A DNA stretch of 64,000 nt. Source: Struthio camelus. Lineage: Eukaryota; Chordata; Aves; Struthioniformes; Struthionidae. This document shows, one piece after another, positions 35,601 to 46,205 of the stretch (positions are counted from its first letter, which is position 1; each line of letters starts with the position of its first letter). Both the position numbers and the translations under genes were made by a program. The notes under the pieces are model-generated. The model saw only the letters and a list, made by a program, of their open reading frames with translations, did not search any database and was not told the origin of the DNA. The DNA lies in the NCBI RefSeq assembly GCF_040807025.1, contig NC_090967.1:4152001-4216000 (forward strand), given 5' to 3'.

Positions 35601-35724
35601 CTTTAATGGTTGGCAGCTCGTTGCCAGCCCCGCGGACTCCGCTGCCCGTGGCCCGGCGGCATGGTCGACCCTAAAATCCCGCCAGATCCCACCTGCTTTG
35701 GACCGAGAGAATTAACCGCTTGAG
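35601..35724 (+). other. NRTN: Candidate noncoding leader exon of NRTN
   Basis: A strong donor, TTGAG|GTAAGG, ends a possible exon at 35,724. A strong acceptor, CTGTTTTGCCTGTTTTCCAG, ends at 35,930, 28 bases before the neurturin ATG. That would make a 206-bp intron within the 5' UTR. The exon's 5' edge is not determined and 35,601 is only nominal. Confidence 0.45.
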
Positions 35725-35957
35725 GTAAGGGCATCCCGAGCGCCACCCCGGCCAGGTGCCCGGCGCCGCGGCCGCCGCTGGCGTCCCGTCTCGGCGCTGC
35801 GGGGCGCCCCGAACCTCCGTGCCTCGGTTTCCCTCTCGCGGCGCCCGTCGGCGGCGGGGGGTAGGGGGGGTAGGGAGGGGTGGGGGGGGGGCCCGTGTAC
35901 TAAAGGCTGTCTGTTTTGCCTGTTTTCCAGACTTCCCATGCTCTGACTTGCCCTAAG

Positions 35958-36777
35958 ATGAAGGTATGGAAGTCGGCAGCCGTCGCGTCGATGCTCCTCA
36001 GTTCCATGTTGTCCATTTTGGTTTGTAGAGACATGCTCGGCGGAAGCCGGAAAGCCAGCCCGTCGCCTTCCTCGCCGTCCTCGCGGCCATCCTCGTCCTC
36101 CTCCTCGTCCTGGCCGCCGGCGCCTCGGCGCAGATCGCCCCGGGCCCTGGAGCGCCCCGGCTCGCTGCTCTCGCGCTGTAAGCGCCCGGCGGGCGACCGG
36201 GCTTGGGGGGGGGGGGGGGGGGGTTGGTTTTTTTTCCCCGCCGCGCGTGGGTTTTTTCCCCCGGTTTGGCAGCACCTCGGGCTGACGGCGCCGTGTCCCC
36301 CCCCCCCCCCCAAACCCCCCGACCCCGGCTCTTTGTCTTGCAGACGGCGCCTTGCTGGAGAGCTACACGGAGGGCGAGCTGCGGCGGCTGCTGGGCGCCC
36401 TGGCCGAGCGCGCGGGCTCGGCCGAGCTGGCGGCGGCGGCGGGCGGCAGCGGCGGCAGGGCCAAGCGGGCGCGCGCCCGCCACAAGCCCTGCGGCCTGCG
36501 CGAGCTGCAGGTGAGCGTCAGCGAGCTGGGCCTGGGCTACGAGTCGGACGAGACGGTGCTGTTCCGCTACTGCAGCGGCACGTGCGCCGCCGCCGTGCGC
36601 AGCTACGACCTGTCGCTGCGCAGCATGCGCAGCAGCCGGCGCATCCGGCAGGAGAAGGTGCGGGCTCGGCCCTGCTGCCGGCCGCTCGCCTACGACGACG
36701 ACGTCTCCTTCCTGGACGCCTACAACCGCTACTACACCGTCAACGAGCTGTCGGCCAAGGAGTGCGGCTGCGTGTGA
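35958..36777 (+). CDS. NRTN: Neurturin (GDNF-family ligand), two coding exons
   Basis: Coding exons 35,958-36,177 and 36,344-36,777 join in phase 1 (CGCT|gtaag ... ttgcag|ACGGC) to encode 217 residues; human neurturin has 197. The protein is a secreted TGF-beta-superfamily ligand that binds GFRA2 and activates RET for neuron survival. Residues 1-22 form a signal peptide (MKVWKSAAVASMLLSSMLSI, like human MQRWKAAALASVLCSSVLSI). Residues 34-62 are a Ser/Pro/Arg-rich propeptide stretch longer than in human. A furin-type site (RAKR and KRAR, 112-117) precedes the mature domain. The mature part has the seven cystine-knot cysteines (123, 150, 154, 184, 185, 214, 216) and family blocks SELGLGYESDETVLFRYCSG and VSFLDAYNRYYTVNELSAKE. 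The start matches the human N-terminus and follows a good acceptor. It converges on the FUT genes as in human. It looks intact. Confidence 0.97.
36178..36343 (+). other. NRTN: NRTN intron with poly-G and poly-C tracts
   Basis: A 166-bp intron (GTAAGC...TTGCAG). It contains a run of 19 G (36,205-36,223) and a run of 15 C (36,297-36,311) on the same strand. In the transcript these could pair into a very stable stem. The G run could instead form a quadruplex. Confidence 0.85.
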
Positions 36778-36939
36778 AGGGCGGCCGGAGGTTGGGGGGT
36801 TTTTTTGGGGCGGGGGGGGACCCCTCTCGCCGGCCCCCTCGGGGAGAGACCGAGGCTGCTCGTCCGGCGCGGGTGCGCGCCTGCGCTACGGCGCTGGGCG
36901 GGGGAGAGCTGCGAGCGCGGACGTGCGTGGTGCACGCGC

Positions 36940-37945
36940 GGGGCTCTGTGGCAACACGTGCCGGGTGCGTTGCACGCGCGCGGCTCTCGCAGCACGCACA
37001 AGTGCATTGCACACGCGCAGGGCGTGTTGCACACGCATGACTTGCAACATGCATGGGTGCATTGCGCATACTCGGGGTGTGTTGCACACACGCAGGGTGT
37101 GTTGCACACGCATGACTTGCAGCATGCATGGGTGCATTGCACCTGCGCAGGGTGCGTGGCACATGTGTGGGGTGTCTTGCGCATGCACGGCTCTGTTGCC
37201 ACACGTACGGGTGTGTTGCACGCGTGCGAGGTGTGTTTCACACCCACAGCTCTGTTGCAACACGCACGGGTGCATTGCACACACACAAGGTGTGTTGCAC
37301 ACGTGTGGGGTGCGTTGCACACACGGCTCTGCTGCAACACGCACAGGTGCATTGCACACACACAAGGTGTGTTGCACACGTGTGGGGTGCGTTGCACACA
37401 CGGCTCTGCTGCAACACGCACGGGTGCATTGCACACACACAGGGTGTGTTGCACACACATGGAGGTGTGTTGCACATGCACAGCTATGTTGCAGCACGTA
37501 CGGATGTGTTGCACCCATGCAGGGTGTGTTGCACAAGCACGGCTATGTTGCAACACGCACGGGTGTGTTGCAGCCGTACAGCGTGTGTTGCTCACTTGTG
37601 GGCGTGTTGCACACGCACAGCTATGTTGCAACACGCATGGGTGTGTTGCAGCCGTGCAGGGTGTGTCGCACACTTGTGGGTGTCTTGCACAGGCACGGCT
37701 CTGTTGCAACACGAACAGGTGTGTTGCACCCGTGCAGGGTGTACTGCACCTGCGCGGGTTGTGTTGCACACGTGGAGGTGTGTTGCACACTCCCAGCTAT
37801 GTTGCAACACGCGCCGGCATCTTGCAGCCGCGCAGGGTGTGTTACACACTCGTGGGTGCGTTGCGCACACACAGAGCTCTGCTGCAACATGCACTGGCGT
37901 GCTGCAGCCACGCAGGGTGTGTTGCACCCACACAGGTGTGTCACC
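36940..37945. repeat. Minisatellite E: TG/CA-rich array in NRTN 3' region
   Basis: About 1 kb of degenerate GTGTTGCACACGCAGG-type units (roughly 20 bp). Near-perfect 77-bp higher-order copies start at 37,271 and 37,348 and a third begins at 37,425. Rich in TGTTGCAA/TTGCAC and alternating purine-pyrimidine steps. Long open frames through it (Cys/His/Thr-rich) are repeat artefacts. It begins about 160 bp after the NRTN stop and so probably lies in the 3' UTR. Confidence 0.9.
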
Positions 37946-39230
37946 CCCCCCGCAGCCGTGCGAGCCCCGCTGGGGACACGTGTCTTTTTTCGGCGGCCGA
38001 GGGAGCGCGGGAGTTTTTTGGGTTTTTTTCCCGGCAGGGAAGCAGCGCGCGGCACCCGGCCGAGCGGGGCCGCGGGGTGCCGGGACGCCGAACCGGCTTC
38101 GGGACGACCCCGGCCTCCCGGCTGCTGAAAAAATGGGATGCGGAGTCAATCGCGTCGGTGACCTCGCGGCTTTTTTTGGTTTTCCTCCTTTGCTTTTGAT
38201 GCAAAAGCGACTGGCGGCGGAGCGGGTTCAGAGCGGCGTCAACGGCGCCCGCCGCCCTCCCGGCCACTGAGAACGGACAAAGTCGGTGCACATCCCCCTC
38301 TTTGCACCGAGCCGGGCGCCATTGCCCGGCCCTTGCTCCGAATTAGGGGGTCGCACGCGGATGGTTTGCACCGAGCCGGATGAAGCGCCGGAGCATCCCA
38401 GCTCGGCCGGCGCCCGATGGCGAGAAGCGTATTTAGTCTTCTGCAATTTTTTTTTTTATTCCTTTTGAATACACGCTGGCGAGAGCGGGTTTGCCGCGTT
38501 TCGCCGTGGGGAAGTTGGTCTGTCGGTGCCGGCGGGAGAGCGGCGGCTCGCTCTTGCTTTGAGGGAGAATTAAAAAAAAAAAAGAAAAAAAAATCCAAAA
38601 TTTAAGAGTAATAATAGCTGTGCTCTCAAGGGCTTGGGTCCATTCCAGTTTCGACTACTATAAAAACTAAAATTAGTTTTGTTGCAGAAGCCTCCAGGAA
38701 AGAAAAAAAAAAAAAAACACCCTACACGCACACGCGCGCTCAAGCGGCGCGGGAGCGAGGAGGAGGAGGAGGCCGAAGGCTTTGGGAGCCGCCACCTCGC
38801 CCCGAGCAGCTCTTCGGGCCCCGTTCGTGGATGCAGCCGGGGATTTGGGCCTTTTTTTTTTTCCCCCCCCCGTCCCTTCCCTGTTTATCAAGACCAAATA
38901 TTATTATGATTTTTTTTTTCCCCCCACCTCCTCCCAGGATGAAAACATCGCTGCGCTCTGCCCTTAATAAAGAGGGGTGCCACGTGTTTCCATTCGGGGG
39001 GGGGGGGTGTAGCAAGGTGTAGCCTTAAACTTGAGGCCCGACGTGCAAAAAAAAAAAATAAAATAAAATAAAAAGGAGGTTAAAAAAAAAAGTCTATAAA
39101 TAAAGAAAAAAGGCGAATCGTCTCGGAGACGCCGGCGGGAGCGGGGCCGGCTGCGGGAAACCACGTCCCTCCCGGCGTCGTCGGCTCTGCCCGGCCGACT
39201 GCAGAAATGGATGCAATGCATCTGTATTTT
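37946..39230 (+). other. NRTN: Probable NRTN 3' UTR continuation
   Basis: No coding sequence. Contains several A/T and C/G homopolymers and an 8-bp-arm palindrome AAAACTAA-AA-TTAGTTTT at 38,663-38,680. Assigned to the NRTN 3' UTR only because the first AU-rich, poly(A)-signal-bearing sequence downstream of the stop lies at 39.2-39.5 kb. A shorter 3' UTR with a nearer end is possible. Confidence 0.4.
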
Positions 39231-39540
39231 AGATACTCTCTATTTATTCAAAGTAACTTATGTTATTTATTTAGATACCATAGTGTGCCGTCTACGTAAC
39301 GCGTTCTTCCTCTCTCTCTCTCTTCTTTCTTTTTTTTTTATTTATTGAGCCAAATGGTGCCAAGTGCAGTTTACATTTATTATCTGTTACCATTTATTCT
39401 GAACAGTTGGGTTTTTTTGGGGGGGGGGAAGAGGGGGATGCAGTATGATATTATTTTTTTTAAACAAACGTAAACTCGGGAATGATGCTGTTACATAGTC
39501 ACGACAAAATGGAAATAAAAGGAGGGTTATATTGACTTCT
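39231..39540 (+). terminator. NRTN: Probable NRTN 3' end: AU-rich elements and poly(A) signal
   Basis: AU-rich stretch with repeated ATTTA (TATTTATTCAAAG, TTATTTATTTAGATACC, TTTATTTATTGAGCC, ACATTTATTATC), followed by AATAAA at 39,514-39,519. This is the typical look of an unstable cytokine-like mRNA end. Cleavage would fall around 39,535. Confidence 0.5.
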
Positions 39541-40016
39541 GGCCTCTTCTCTTCTTTCACTGCTGGTAAGAGGCGTCGGGGATGGACGTTACAGCTCCCC
39601 ATTTATGCAGAAACCCCCCTGCACAGCTGCAAAAGGCCCAAACGCGTTCATTTGCTGCTGCAAAATGCCTTTTTTGTGTGTGAAGCCGCTGGATTGAGCT
39701 GTTCCTGGGAATGGGGCATCCCCAGCGCAGGGCTGGGCAAAAATTTGGGACCAGCCCGCAGCTGGCTGCTGCAGGTCGGAGAGAGCCAGGCGCATCCTAG
39801 GATGGGGCCGGGGCGATGGAGCTCCTGCTCCGGTGCCTTTAGCGGGAGCCTGAGCCGCCCTTGCATTAAATATATCCCAGCCAGAGGGGTAAAAATCTGG
39901 GAATTTTTTTTTTTCCCCCTCTCTGCTCCATCACCCAGCCCGGACGGGGCTCCGGTTGGCCGGCCCTGAGCCAGCGCGTTGACCCCCTTGCACATGCCGT
40001 GTCCCCGTTGCGTGCA
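39541..40016. other. NRTN-FUT intergenic spacer, no gene seen
   Basis: Moderate-GC spacer between the inferred NRTN end and minisatellite F. No recognisable feature. Confidence 0.5.
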
Positions 40017-40556
40017 CGTTTGCCCCATTTCGCACACCTTAGCCCCACTTAGCAGATATTAGCCCCATTTAGCACGTGTTATCCCCATTTAACATGTGTT
40101 ATCCCCATTTAATGTGCATTATCCCCATTTAACATACATTATCCCCGTATAACATGTTATCGCCACATAACATGCATTAGCCCCCATTTAACATGCATTA
40201 TCCCCATATAACCCGTGTTATCCCCATTTAACATGCGTTATCCCCACTTGACATGCGTTATCCCCATGTAGCACGCATTATTCGCATATAACACGTTATC
40301 CCCATGTAACACGTGTTATCGCCATGTACCGTGCATTAGCCCCCGTAAAACATGTATTATCCCCATTTAACATGCACTAGCTCCATGTAACATGCAATGT
40401 CCCCATATGATCTGCGCTATCCCTATATAATATGTGTCATCCTCATATAATATGTGCTAGCCCCGTATGATATGTGTTATCCCCATTCATTGTGTGTTAT
40501 CCCCCTATAACGCGTTAGCCCCATGCTAACACCCGTTAGCCCTGTTTAGCACACCG
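40017..40556. repeat. Minisatellite F: ~20-bp units with TTATCCCC cores
   Basis: About 26 degenerate units of GTTATCCCCATTTAACATGC type. About fourteen keep an exact TTATC (GATAA on minus), and many have ACATGT/GCATGC-like palindromic ends. It lies between the convergent NRTN and FUT genes. Confidence 0.92.
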
Positions 40557-43500
40557 CCACGTTCCCCCATCGGTAGCAGCGCGAACACCCTGCGTGTCTG
40601 AGCCGGTCGTATCCTTTAAAAGCAGGTTTTCCCACCCTCGAGGTAAAAATATGAATTAAATCCGCGCCAGGCTGAAAGCGCCGCTGCCTCCTCGGTGAGA
40701 ACGGGTGCAAATCACTGCGTTTGTTTGCAAAACCAGCCCGCGTCGAGCAAAGGGAGCGATCGGCCCCGGCCGGGGAAGGACTGAAAAAAAAAAGGCTGAA
40801 AAGTCTCGGGACCGGGAAGGTTTATAGCAGTTTTTTTTTTTCTTTTGGGAATGGAAAAAAAAAAAAAAAAAGGTCTGTTTATATTTCCCCTCCTGCCACC
40901 CAGATTCCTGACAGCCGTGGACGGCTCGTGGCCGAGTCAAGCACCGGCTCGAAGCTCCGCTCTGTAAATATTTTATGAAGCATCTTTTGAGACTCATAAA
41001 TCTTCGTGTGCGTGTGCGTGTGTGCGCGCGCGCGCGCTCCAGAAACCGAGAAAGGCTGCAGTCCCGCTGCCAGCCTGTCCAAAAAAAAAAAAAAAAGGGA
41101 TAAACTGAAGTTTTAATGACCAAATTGGACAAGGCTGCTCGGAAAATCTGACTCGTGCAAGAGCATTAAAAAAAAAAGAGAAGGAAAACAAAGGTTGCGG
41201 GCAGCAGCTTGCAGTCGGGATGCTGAACCCGGGTCGGGCGGTGGAGATGGTTTTGGAGACGTCCCCAAAGCCGGACGGCCCCGGTTGTCCCTCCTGGCCT
41301 TGGACCATGGGAAAATAAACCCATCGTGAGGCTCAGAGTGGAAAGCCCAAAACAAAAGCAAAGCCAAGAGCGTGGAGCTTGCAAGTCTCCAAAAAGAAAA
41401 GACTAAAACTATCCCCTTGGGTGCTGGGACAGTGCCACGTGCCCCTTCCCCTCGCCAACCATGTCGTTTCCAACCCCAAAAATTGGTTCCCTTGCCCTGC
41501 CCACCTCGGTCACGTTCCCATCACGGCTTCTCATTCATCTCACTCTTCCCTAAACCCTCTGCCGCTTTGCTTAATCTCTTTGCTCCAAGTCGTAGCTCTT
41601 TCTGCCCCAATAGCTCTGGCCTGGATGGTGGCACCAAAAATGCGACGCCCCGGAACAACGCTACTCCTCATTGCTTCAGCTGCTGTTTGGGGACTTCCCA
41701 CGTGGGAGAAGGAGGAAACTCAATGGGGCTTGGGCAACGGTGGCGAAATCAAGGTCTTCATCGTTTCATCCTGCCCCTCGTCGGCCGAAACGACGAGCAG
41801 GCTCCAAAGGCTCAGGAAGACGGCGCTCCGTTGAGTTGACCGTGTCGGTTTGGTGCCTTCACCCACCCGGGAGACCAAGCGCAGCTGCCGTGAGGCCCTG
41901 GAGCTTGGAAGGCTCCAGCCGCTGCTTCTCCAGGCTTTTGGTGTATCCAAGCGGTTTCTCTTCCCTTCTGCGAAGGTCTGGCCAGGCTCAGCCTCCACCA
42001 GCTCTGCAGGGCGTCTGCAGCCAGCAGAACCCCTAAAACCCAGTCCCTCCACCCCGTTTCGCATGAGAAAAACCACCTGGGGGTGAGCAAGTCTCCGGGA
42101 GCCGGGGACATCCCTTACCTAAGCCCTGCTGGGACGTTTCTTTCTGTTCTCAACCCGGCGGCGCGGGCAGAGGACGGCGAGCGGGACGTTTCGTCCCACT
42201 GTCCCCGGGCGGACGCCGGCCGTCCCCGCGTCCCGCCTGGCGCGGCTTGAGCCCACCGGCCTGCGAGGGTCTCTTCTAGCCTCGCGGAGGCTAAACCAAG
42301 GGAGCCCCCTCGAAGGTGCAAGCCGGAGGGGGGGCCGGAAAGCTTCCCCGCGGGACCCCCGCCCGCCGGCTACGCTCGCGCGAAGCCTGAATAACCCCGC
42401 TGCCGCGCGGCGCGACAGGCAAGGGCGGCAAAAAACCACCGTCTTGAAGCGGAAGCTATTTTCCGGAGGGAGGCTGGAGAGCGTCCCGGCAGCCTCTCGT
42501 CTGCGCCGGAGGAGGAAAACAACCCCAAAAATAAAAAAAATTAAAAAAAAATCCAAGGTAGCTGAGCTAACCCTGTTAATATTTGCGCTCTGGCAGATTT
42601 CCCACGGTTCGGAGAGGCGGAGCGGGGAAAAAGCGGGGGGGGGGGGGGGTTGCGAGTTTTCTGGCTCTGCCGGCAAGGCCGCGGCGCACAGCAAGGGTGG
42701 GAAAAGATTCGAGTGGATTCATCCCCGCGGGCTGCAGCCAGCCCGCCGCAAGGGTTTGCCGCCGGCTGACGGGGAGCCTCGTCCCTGGGAGCGAGCCGGG
42801 ACCGGCGGCGCCTGGGCGCGAAGGCGAATCCGGCTCCGCGGCCGCTCATCCCGCCGAAACAACCCCGGCCGGGGAGCGCCAGTGCACCCGGAGCTGCCGG
42901 TTCCCCTGCGATAACCCGCGGCGTTAAGCGACGCCGGGAGGTGGAAGCGAAGGGAGTTGGGCTTGGCACGTTTCCGGGAGAAAAAGCGAGTTTTTTTTTT
43001 TTTTTTTCTCTCTCGTCTTGCAGAGCGGATGCTCTGCAAACGCCGGAGCCGGCGGGGCGGCAGCGGCCGGGACGGGGTTGGAAAGCGGGTGGAAAAGGTG
43101 GTTTGCACCCCGGGGAAATAACCCAAGGTGCGAAGCGGTGCGCACGTCGGCGCGGGGGGGACGGCGGCCGTTTCCCACCGCTGGCTCCGGGGAAAAAAAA
43201 CTCCCGCGCCCGAGGCTCCGCTGCGGCGTTTCCAGCCGGGGAGATTTTTCTAGTCTGCAAAAGCACGTCTTTGCACTTAAAAAAAAAAAAAAAAAAAACG
43301 AGCCTGGTTTTAAACAGGCTCTTCCCTGCCGCCGCTTCTCCCCCCACCACCACCGCCCCAACCGGGCGATTTACGTGCTTTGGGTTGACCTCAAGTGAAA
43401 ATTTCCAAATTCAATTTTTCCGGGCTTCCGCGACGAGCCCTCAGCATTTGTTTCGAATCGGCTCCCTCGCCTCGCCGCAGACCTCCGGCGCGGCCAGCCC

Positions 43501-44174
43501 CTTCCCTCGCCCCCCCCCTTCCCCACGGGGGCTTTCGCCAGCCGGCTTCCTCCCAGCGGCACACAACAAAAACCCGCTGCCTTTCCCCCCTCCCTGAGCA
43601 TCCTCCTTGCACAGCCGCTTTTTTTTTTAATGCAATGGGTTTTGCAACTCTGGGACTCGCTAAGCCAGCGGGTTGGGGGGCTATTTTCCCCTCCGGGTGA
43701 CTTTTTCCCCTCCGTGCCGGTGCCCGTTGCAGCGATGCAAACCCCCGCGCGCTCCGGCGTGGAGCGCCAGGACCGAACGCCCCACGGCGGGACGAGCCGT
43801 CCGGCTGGCGAATCGCTCCGTGCAACGGCGCTAGCTGCCGCGGAAAGAGCGACAGCAGCTTTGCAAAGACCCCCCCCCGGGCCCGCGCGCGCACCCTCCT
43901 CCGTGGCCGACCAGCCCCTCTAATGCTCCCCCTAATCCCCGGCGCCTCCGAAACGCAGGGCAGGTTGGCCGGGCGGCCGGGGTGCCTTCCCGCTGCGCTC
44001 GCCCCGGCCGGCGTTGCGTTTCGGGACGAAGGAGACTAACGGTGAAGGGTTTTTCATCCTATCCGAGACTCGTAGCTTCGTGTTGAAGGAGAAGCTGTAA
44101 CGGGATATTTTGCAAGGTTGCGGCTTGGGGCCTCGCGGCAGCACCGAAGACAGCGCGCGGGGCTGCAGGCAGAG
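40557..44174. other. Intergenic region, no gene recognised
   Basis: Contains A/T and G runs (40,781; 40,829; 40,857-40,871; 41,081; 42,636-42,649; 42,989; 43,279) and an alternating purine-pyrimidine tract at 41,005. Open frames up to 270 codons are compositional. No exon recognised. Confidence 0.45.
41005..41038. repeat. (GT)n(GC)n alternating purine-pyrimidine tract
   Basis: GTGTGCGTGTGCGTGTGTGC followed by a pure GC-dinucleotide run. A classic Z-DNA-prone sequence. Confidence 0.85.
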
Positions 44175-44300
44175 CCGAGCTAATTAAATCTCTCTTAATT
44201 GCGCCGCAGCGCGGCGATTTGTCACTCGATTTACTTTGCTGGGCGATAACGTTCATTCATTGCCAACGCTCGATGAGTTTATTGAGGGGGATTTAAGCGA
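44175..44300. promoter_or_regulatory. Candidate conserved noncoding element
   Basis: Short AT-rich island with GCTAATTAAATCTCTC, CTTAATTGCG, ACTCGATTTACTTTGC and GTTCATTCATTGCC. Lies 3' of the FUT pair. Evidence is motif density and composition contrast only. Confidence 0.3.
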
Positions 44301-44764
44301 GCCCGGGGAGCTTCCGTGTCTGTCCGGGCTCTCCCACGGCGCTACCGTTTCGGACCAGTTTCCCCAGTTGGAGATGCTCCGGGGCCCAGGACTTTCCAGT
44401 TGGTTTTCCAAGGTGGCCCTGGCCTTTGCCTGCGGCAGGCAGCCTCCGCACCGCAGCACCCAGCACCCTGCGCGAGAAATGGGCCCAAGACACAGAAAGT
44501 AGGGGCGCAACAGCCAAAAAACCAAAAAAAAAGGCCAAAAAAAAAAAGGGTAAAACATTGCAGGCGGCAAGAGATGAAGAAAGAAAGGTGGCAAAGGGGC
44601 GAAAAGGTAAAAGCAAAGCCACCGCGAGGGCCACCACCCAGCAGCCCCAGCCCAGCTTCCCCCGCGGCTCCCGAAGGCGCCCGAGGAAGGAGGACATGGC
44701 CAGAGCCGAGACGAGAGCACGGCAGAGCGGGTCTTGGAGGCGATGGGCTGAAGCTCCCTGAGCT

Positions 44765-44840
44765 TTTATTTCCCGAATGCGAGCCCACGAGTGGGTCAAA
44801 GGAAGGACGAACATGGCTGGAACCGAATTGCCTGTTTATT
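44765..44840 (-). terminator. FUT copy 1 polyadenylation signals
   Basis: On the minus strand, AATAAA occurs at 44,840-44,835 and again at 44,770-44,765, 160-230 bases beyond the stop codon. Both are suitable signals for a short 3' UTR. Confidence 0.6.
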
Positions 44841-44997
44841 AGGCGCTTTAATGCACAGGGCAAACTCCAGAAACAGCATCACCAAGCCAAAGCCAAACGA
44901 AAGCAGACGCAACACAGCAAAGGGCTCATCTCACCGTAAACCAGAGCTCGAGGCCGGCCCCGGCGGTGGCCACCAACACCAACCCAACAGGGTAGGG

Positions 44998-46056
44998 CTA
45001 CACGAACCACGCGGACAAGTCCCGCACCACCTGGTACCGGGCCTCCGTCGTCTGCAGGACCCGGCAGGCCCGGCAGAGGTGGACGGCCCAGCCGGGCGCA
45101 TTCACGGGCTTCAGCCACCGCCGCCACTGGAAGTAGCGCTGGTATCTCTCAGCGTCCTCGCTCAGCTCCTGCAGGTACCGCGCCAGGTCCCGGGCGCTGG
45201 CAAAGTCATCAACGTGGATGAAGGCGTCGGGGGGCAGAAAGCGCTCGTAGTTGTCCCGGGGCGGCCCGAGGACGACGGGGACGGTGCCAGCCGACAAGGC
45301 GTTCCTCCAGACCTTCTCGGTGATGTAGTCCTCGTGCTGCGAGTTCTCAAAGGCCAGGTAGAACTTGTACTGGGCCATGGTGGGCAGGAGCTGGTCTTGG
45401 GCCAGGGGCCGGTGCTGCTGCCCGTAGACGTCCACGGCGATGTGCTGCCTCAGCTGCTCGTAGTACTTCACCCGGTGGGAGTCTGCCCGCCAGTTGCTGA
45501 CCACCCAGGCCACGAGCTTGGCCTTGGGCGGGATGCTGAAGGGCTGGGGCTGGCTAAGGAGCTGCAGCTCCCCGTAGGGGCTGAAGATGTCCGAGTCCCT
45601 CCGGTAGGACATGGTCAGGTTGAAGAGGTTGTCCATGGCGCCCAGGTTGGCCGAGTGACTGGGCGACTCCAGGTTGAACCAGATCCAGCGCTGCGAAGGC
45701 ACCCGCGGGCCCTGGGGCAGCCGCTCGGGGCCGGCGTAGATGCCGTCGTGGTGCATGATGATGGCATTGGCCGCCGCGTACCGGCTCCGGTTGGCGGTGA
45801 AGCGGCAGTCGGGGACGCCGTAGAGCGCCGAGCACTTCTGCGGCGTGAAGCGCTGCCCGAAGGGCCAGGTCCACAGCAGGACCAGCAACGGGGGCCGTGC
45901 CCGCCCGGGCCGCGCCGCCGCGGCCCGACACGCCGCCGACCTCAGCCCGCCGGGCCGCGCGTAGGCCAGGAGGCAGAGGGCCGCGGCCAGGCCGGCCAGC
46001 AGGCCGGCGAGGCAGCAGCGGCCGCAGCCGGGCGCCTTCCCTCGGGCGGGCTCCAT
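44998..46056 (-). CDS. FUT3/5/6-like: Alpha-1,3-fucosyltransferase (GT10), copy 1
   Basis: Single coding exon of 352 residues (human FUT3 has 361). It transfers fucose from GDP-fucose to GlcNAc of lactosamine-type glycans in the Golgi. Type II membrane layout: short basic/Cys cytoplasmic end, transmembrane segment about residues 14-33, short Ala/Arg-rich stem, then the catalytic domain. Motifs: LLWTWPFGQRF (60-70), N-glycosylation site NRS (89), QRWIWFNLESPSHS, SYRRDSDIFSPYG, and the GT10 signature FENSQHEDYITEKVWRNAL. The acceptor-specificity segment reads HHDGIY (102-107) and lacks the W or R seen in human HHWD/HHRE. The ATG at 46,056 is the first in frame before a typical membrane anchor. 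From P120 to nearly the C-terminus it is identical in DNA to copy 2. It appears intact; activity is uncertain because of the altered HH motif. Confidence 0.95.
   Translation of the reverse strand: MEPARGKAPGCGRCCLAGLLAGLAAALCLLAYARPGGLRSAACRAAAARPGRARPPLLVLLWTWPFGQRFTPQKCSALYGVPDCRFTANRSRYAAANAIIMHHDGIYAGPERLPQGPRVPSQRWIWFNLESPSHSANLGAMDNLFNLTMSYRRDSDIFSPYGELQLLSQPQPFSIPPKAKLVAWVVSNWRADSHRVKYYEQLRQHIAVDVYGQQHRPLAQDQLLPTMAQYKFYLAFENSQHEDYITEKVWRNALSAGTVPVVLGPPRDNYERFLPPDAFIHVDDFASARDLARYLQELSEDAERYQRYFQWRRWLKPVNAPGWAVHLCRACRVLQTTEARYQVVRDLSAWFV
45024..45699 (-). repeat. 676-bp tract identical to FUT copy 2
   Basis: Matches 48,258-48,933 base for base by eye, with equal length and no indel. 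It covers the catalytic domain from SQRWIWFNL to RYQVV. Outside both edges similarity falls abruptly. Confidence 0.92.
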
Positions 46057-46190
46057 GCGGGGCCGCCGACAGGCTCCAGGGCGGCGCGGGGCCCGGCCTG
46101 CAGGGCCCGAATATGGCCCTGTCACCCCCCGGGGGCCGCCTGCCCGCCCCAGCCGCTGCCACCTCACGCCCCTTCCCGACAGCTTAAAAA

Positions 46191-46205
46191 TATATATCTA
46201 TATAT
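46191..46205 (-). promoter_or_regulatory. TATA-like element upstream of FUT copy 1
   Basis: Minus-strand ATATATAGATATATA lies 135-150 bases upstream of the copy 1 ATG in otherwise GC-rich DNA. This spacing would allow transcription to begin near 46,160 with a short unspliced leader. No good splice acceptor is evident between it and the ATG. Confidence 0.4.

Noticed and set aside
36740-38270. Cys/His/Thr-rich open frames up to 460 codons after NRTN
   Set aside because: Products of the TG/CA minisatellite; no domain and multiple equivalent frames.
38663-38680. Perfect 8-bp-arm palindrome AAAACTAA-AA-TTAGTTTT
   Set aside because: Short, AT-only arms with a two-base loop are common by chance; no supporting context.
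46057-46167. Longer N-terminus for FUT copy 1
   Set aside because: The upstream in-frame extension begins at a GTG and has no ATG; the ATG at 46,056 directly precedes a normal membrane anchor.
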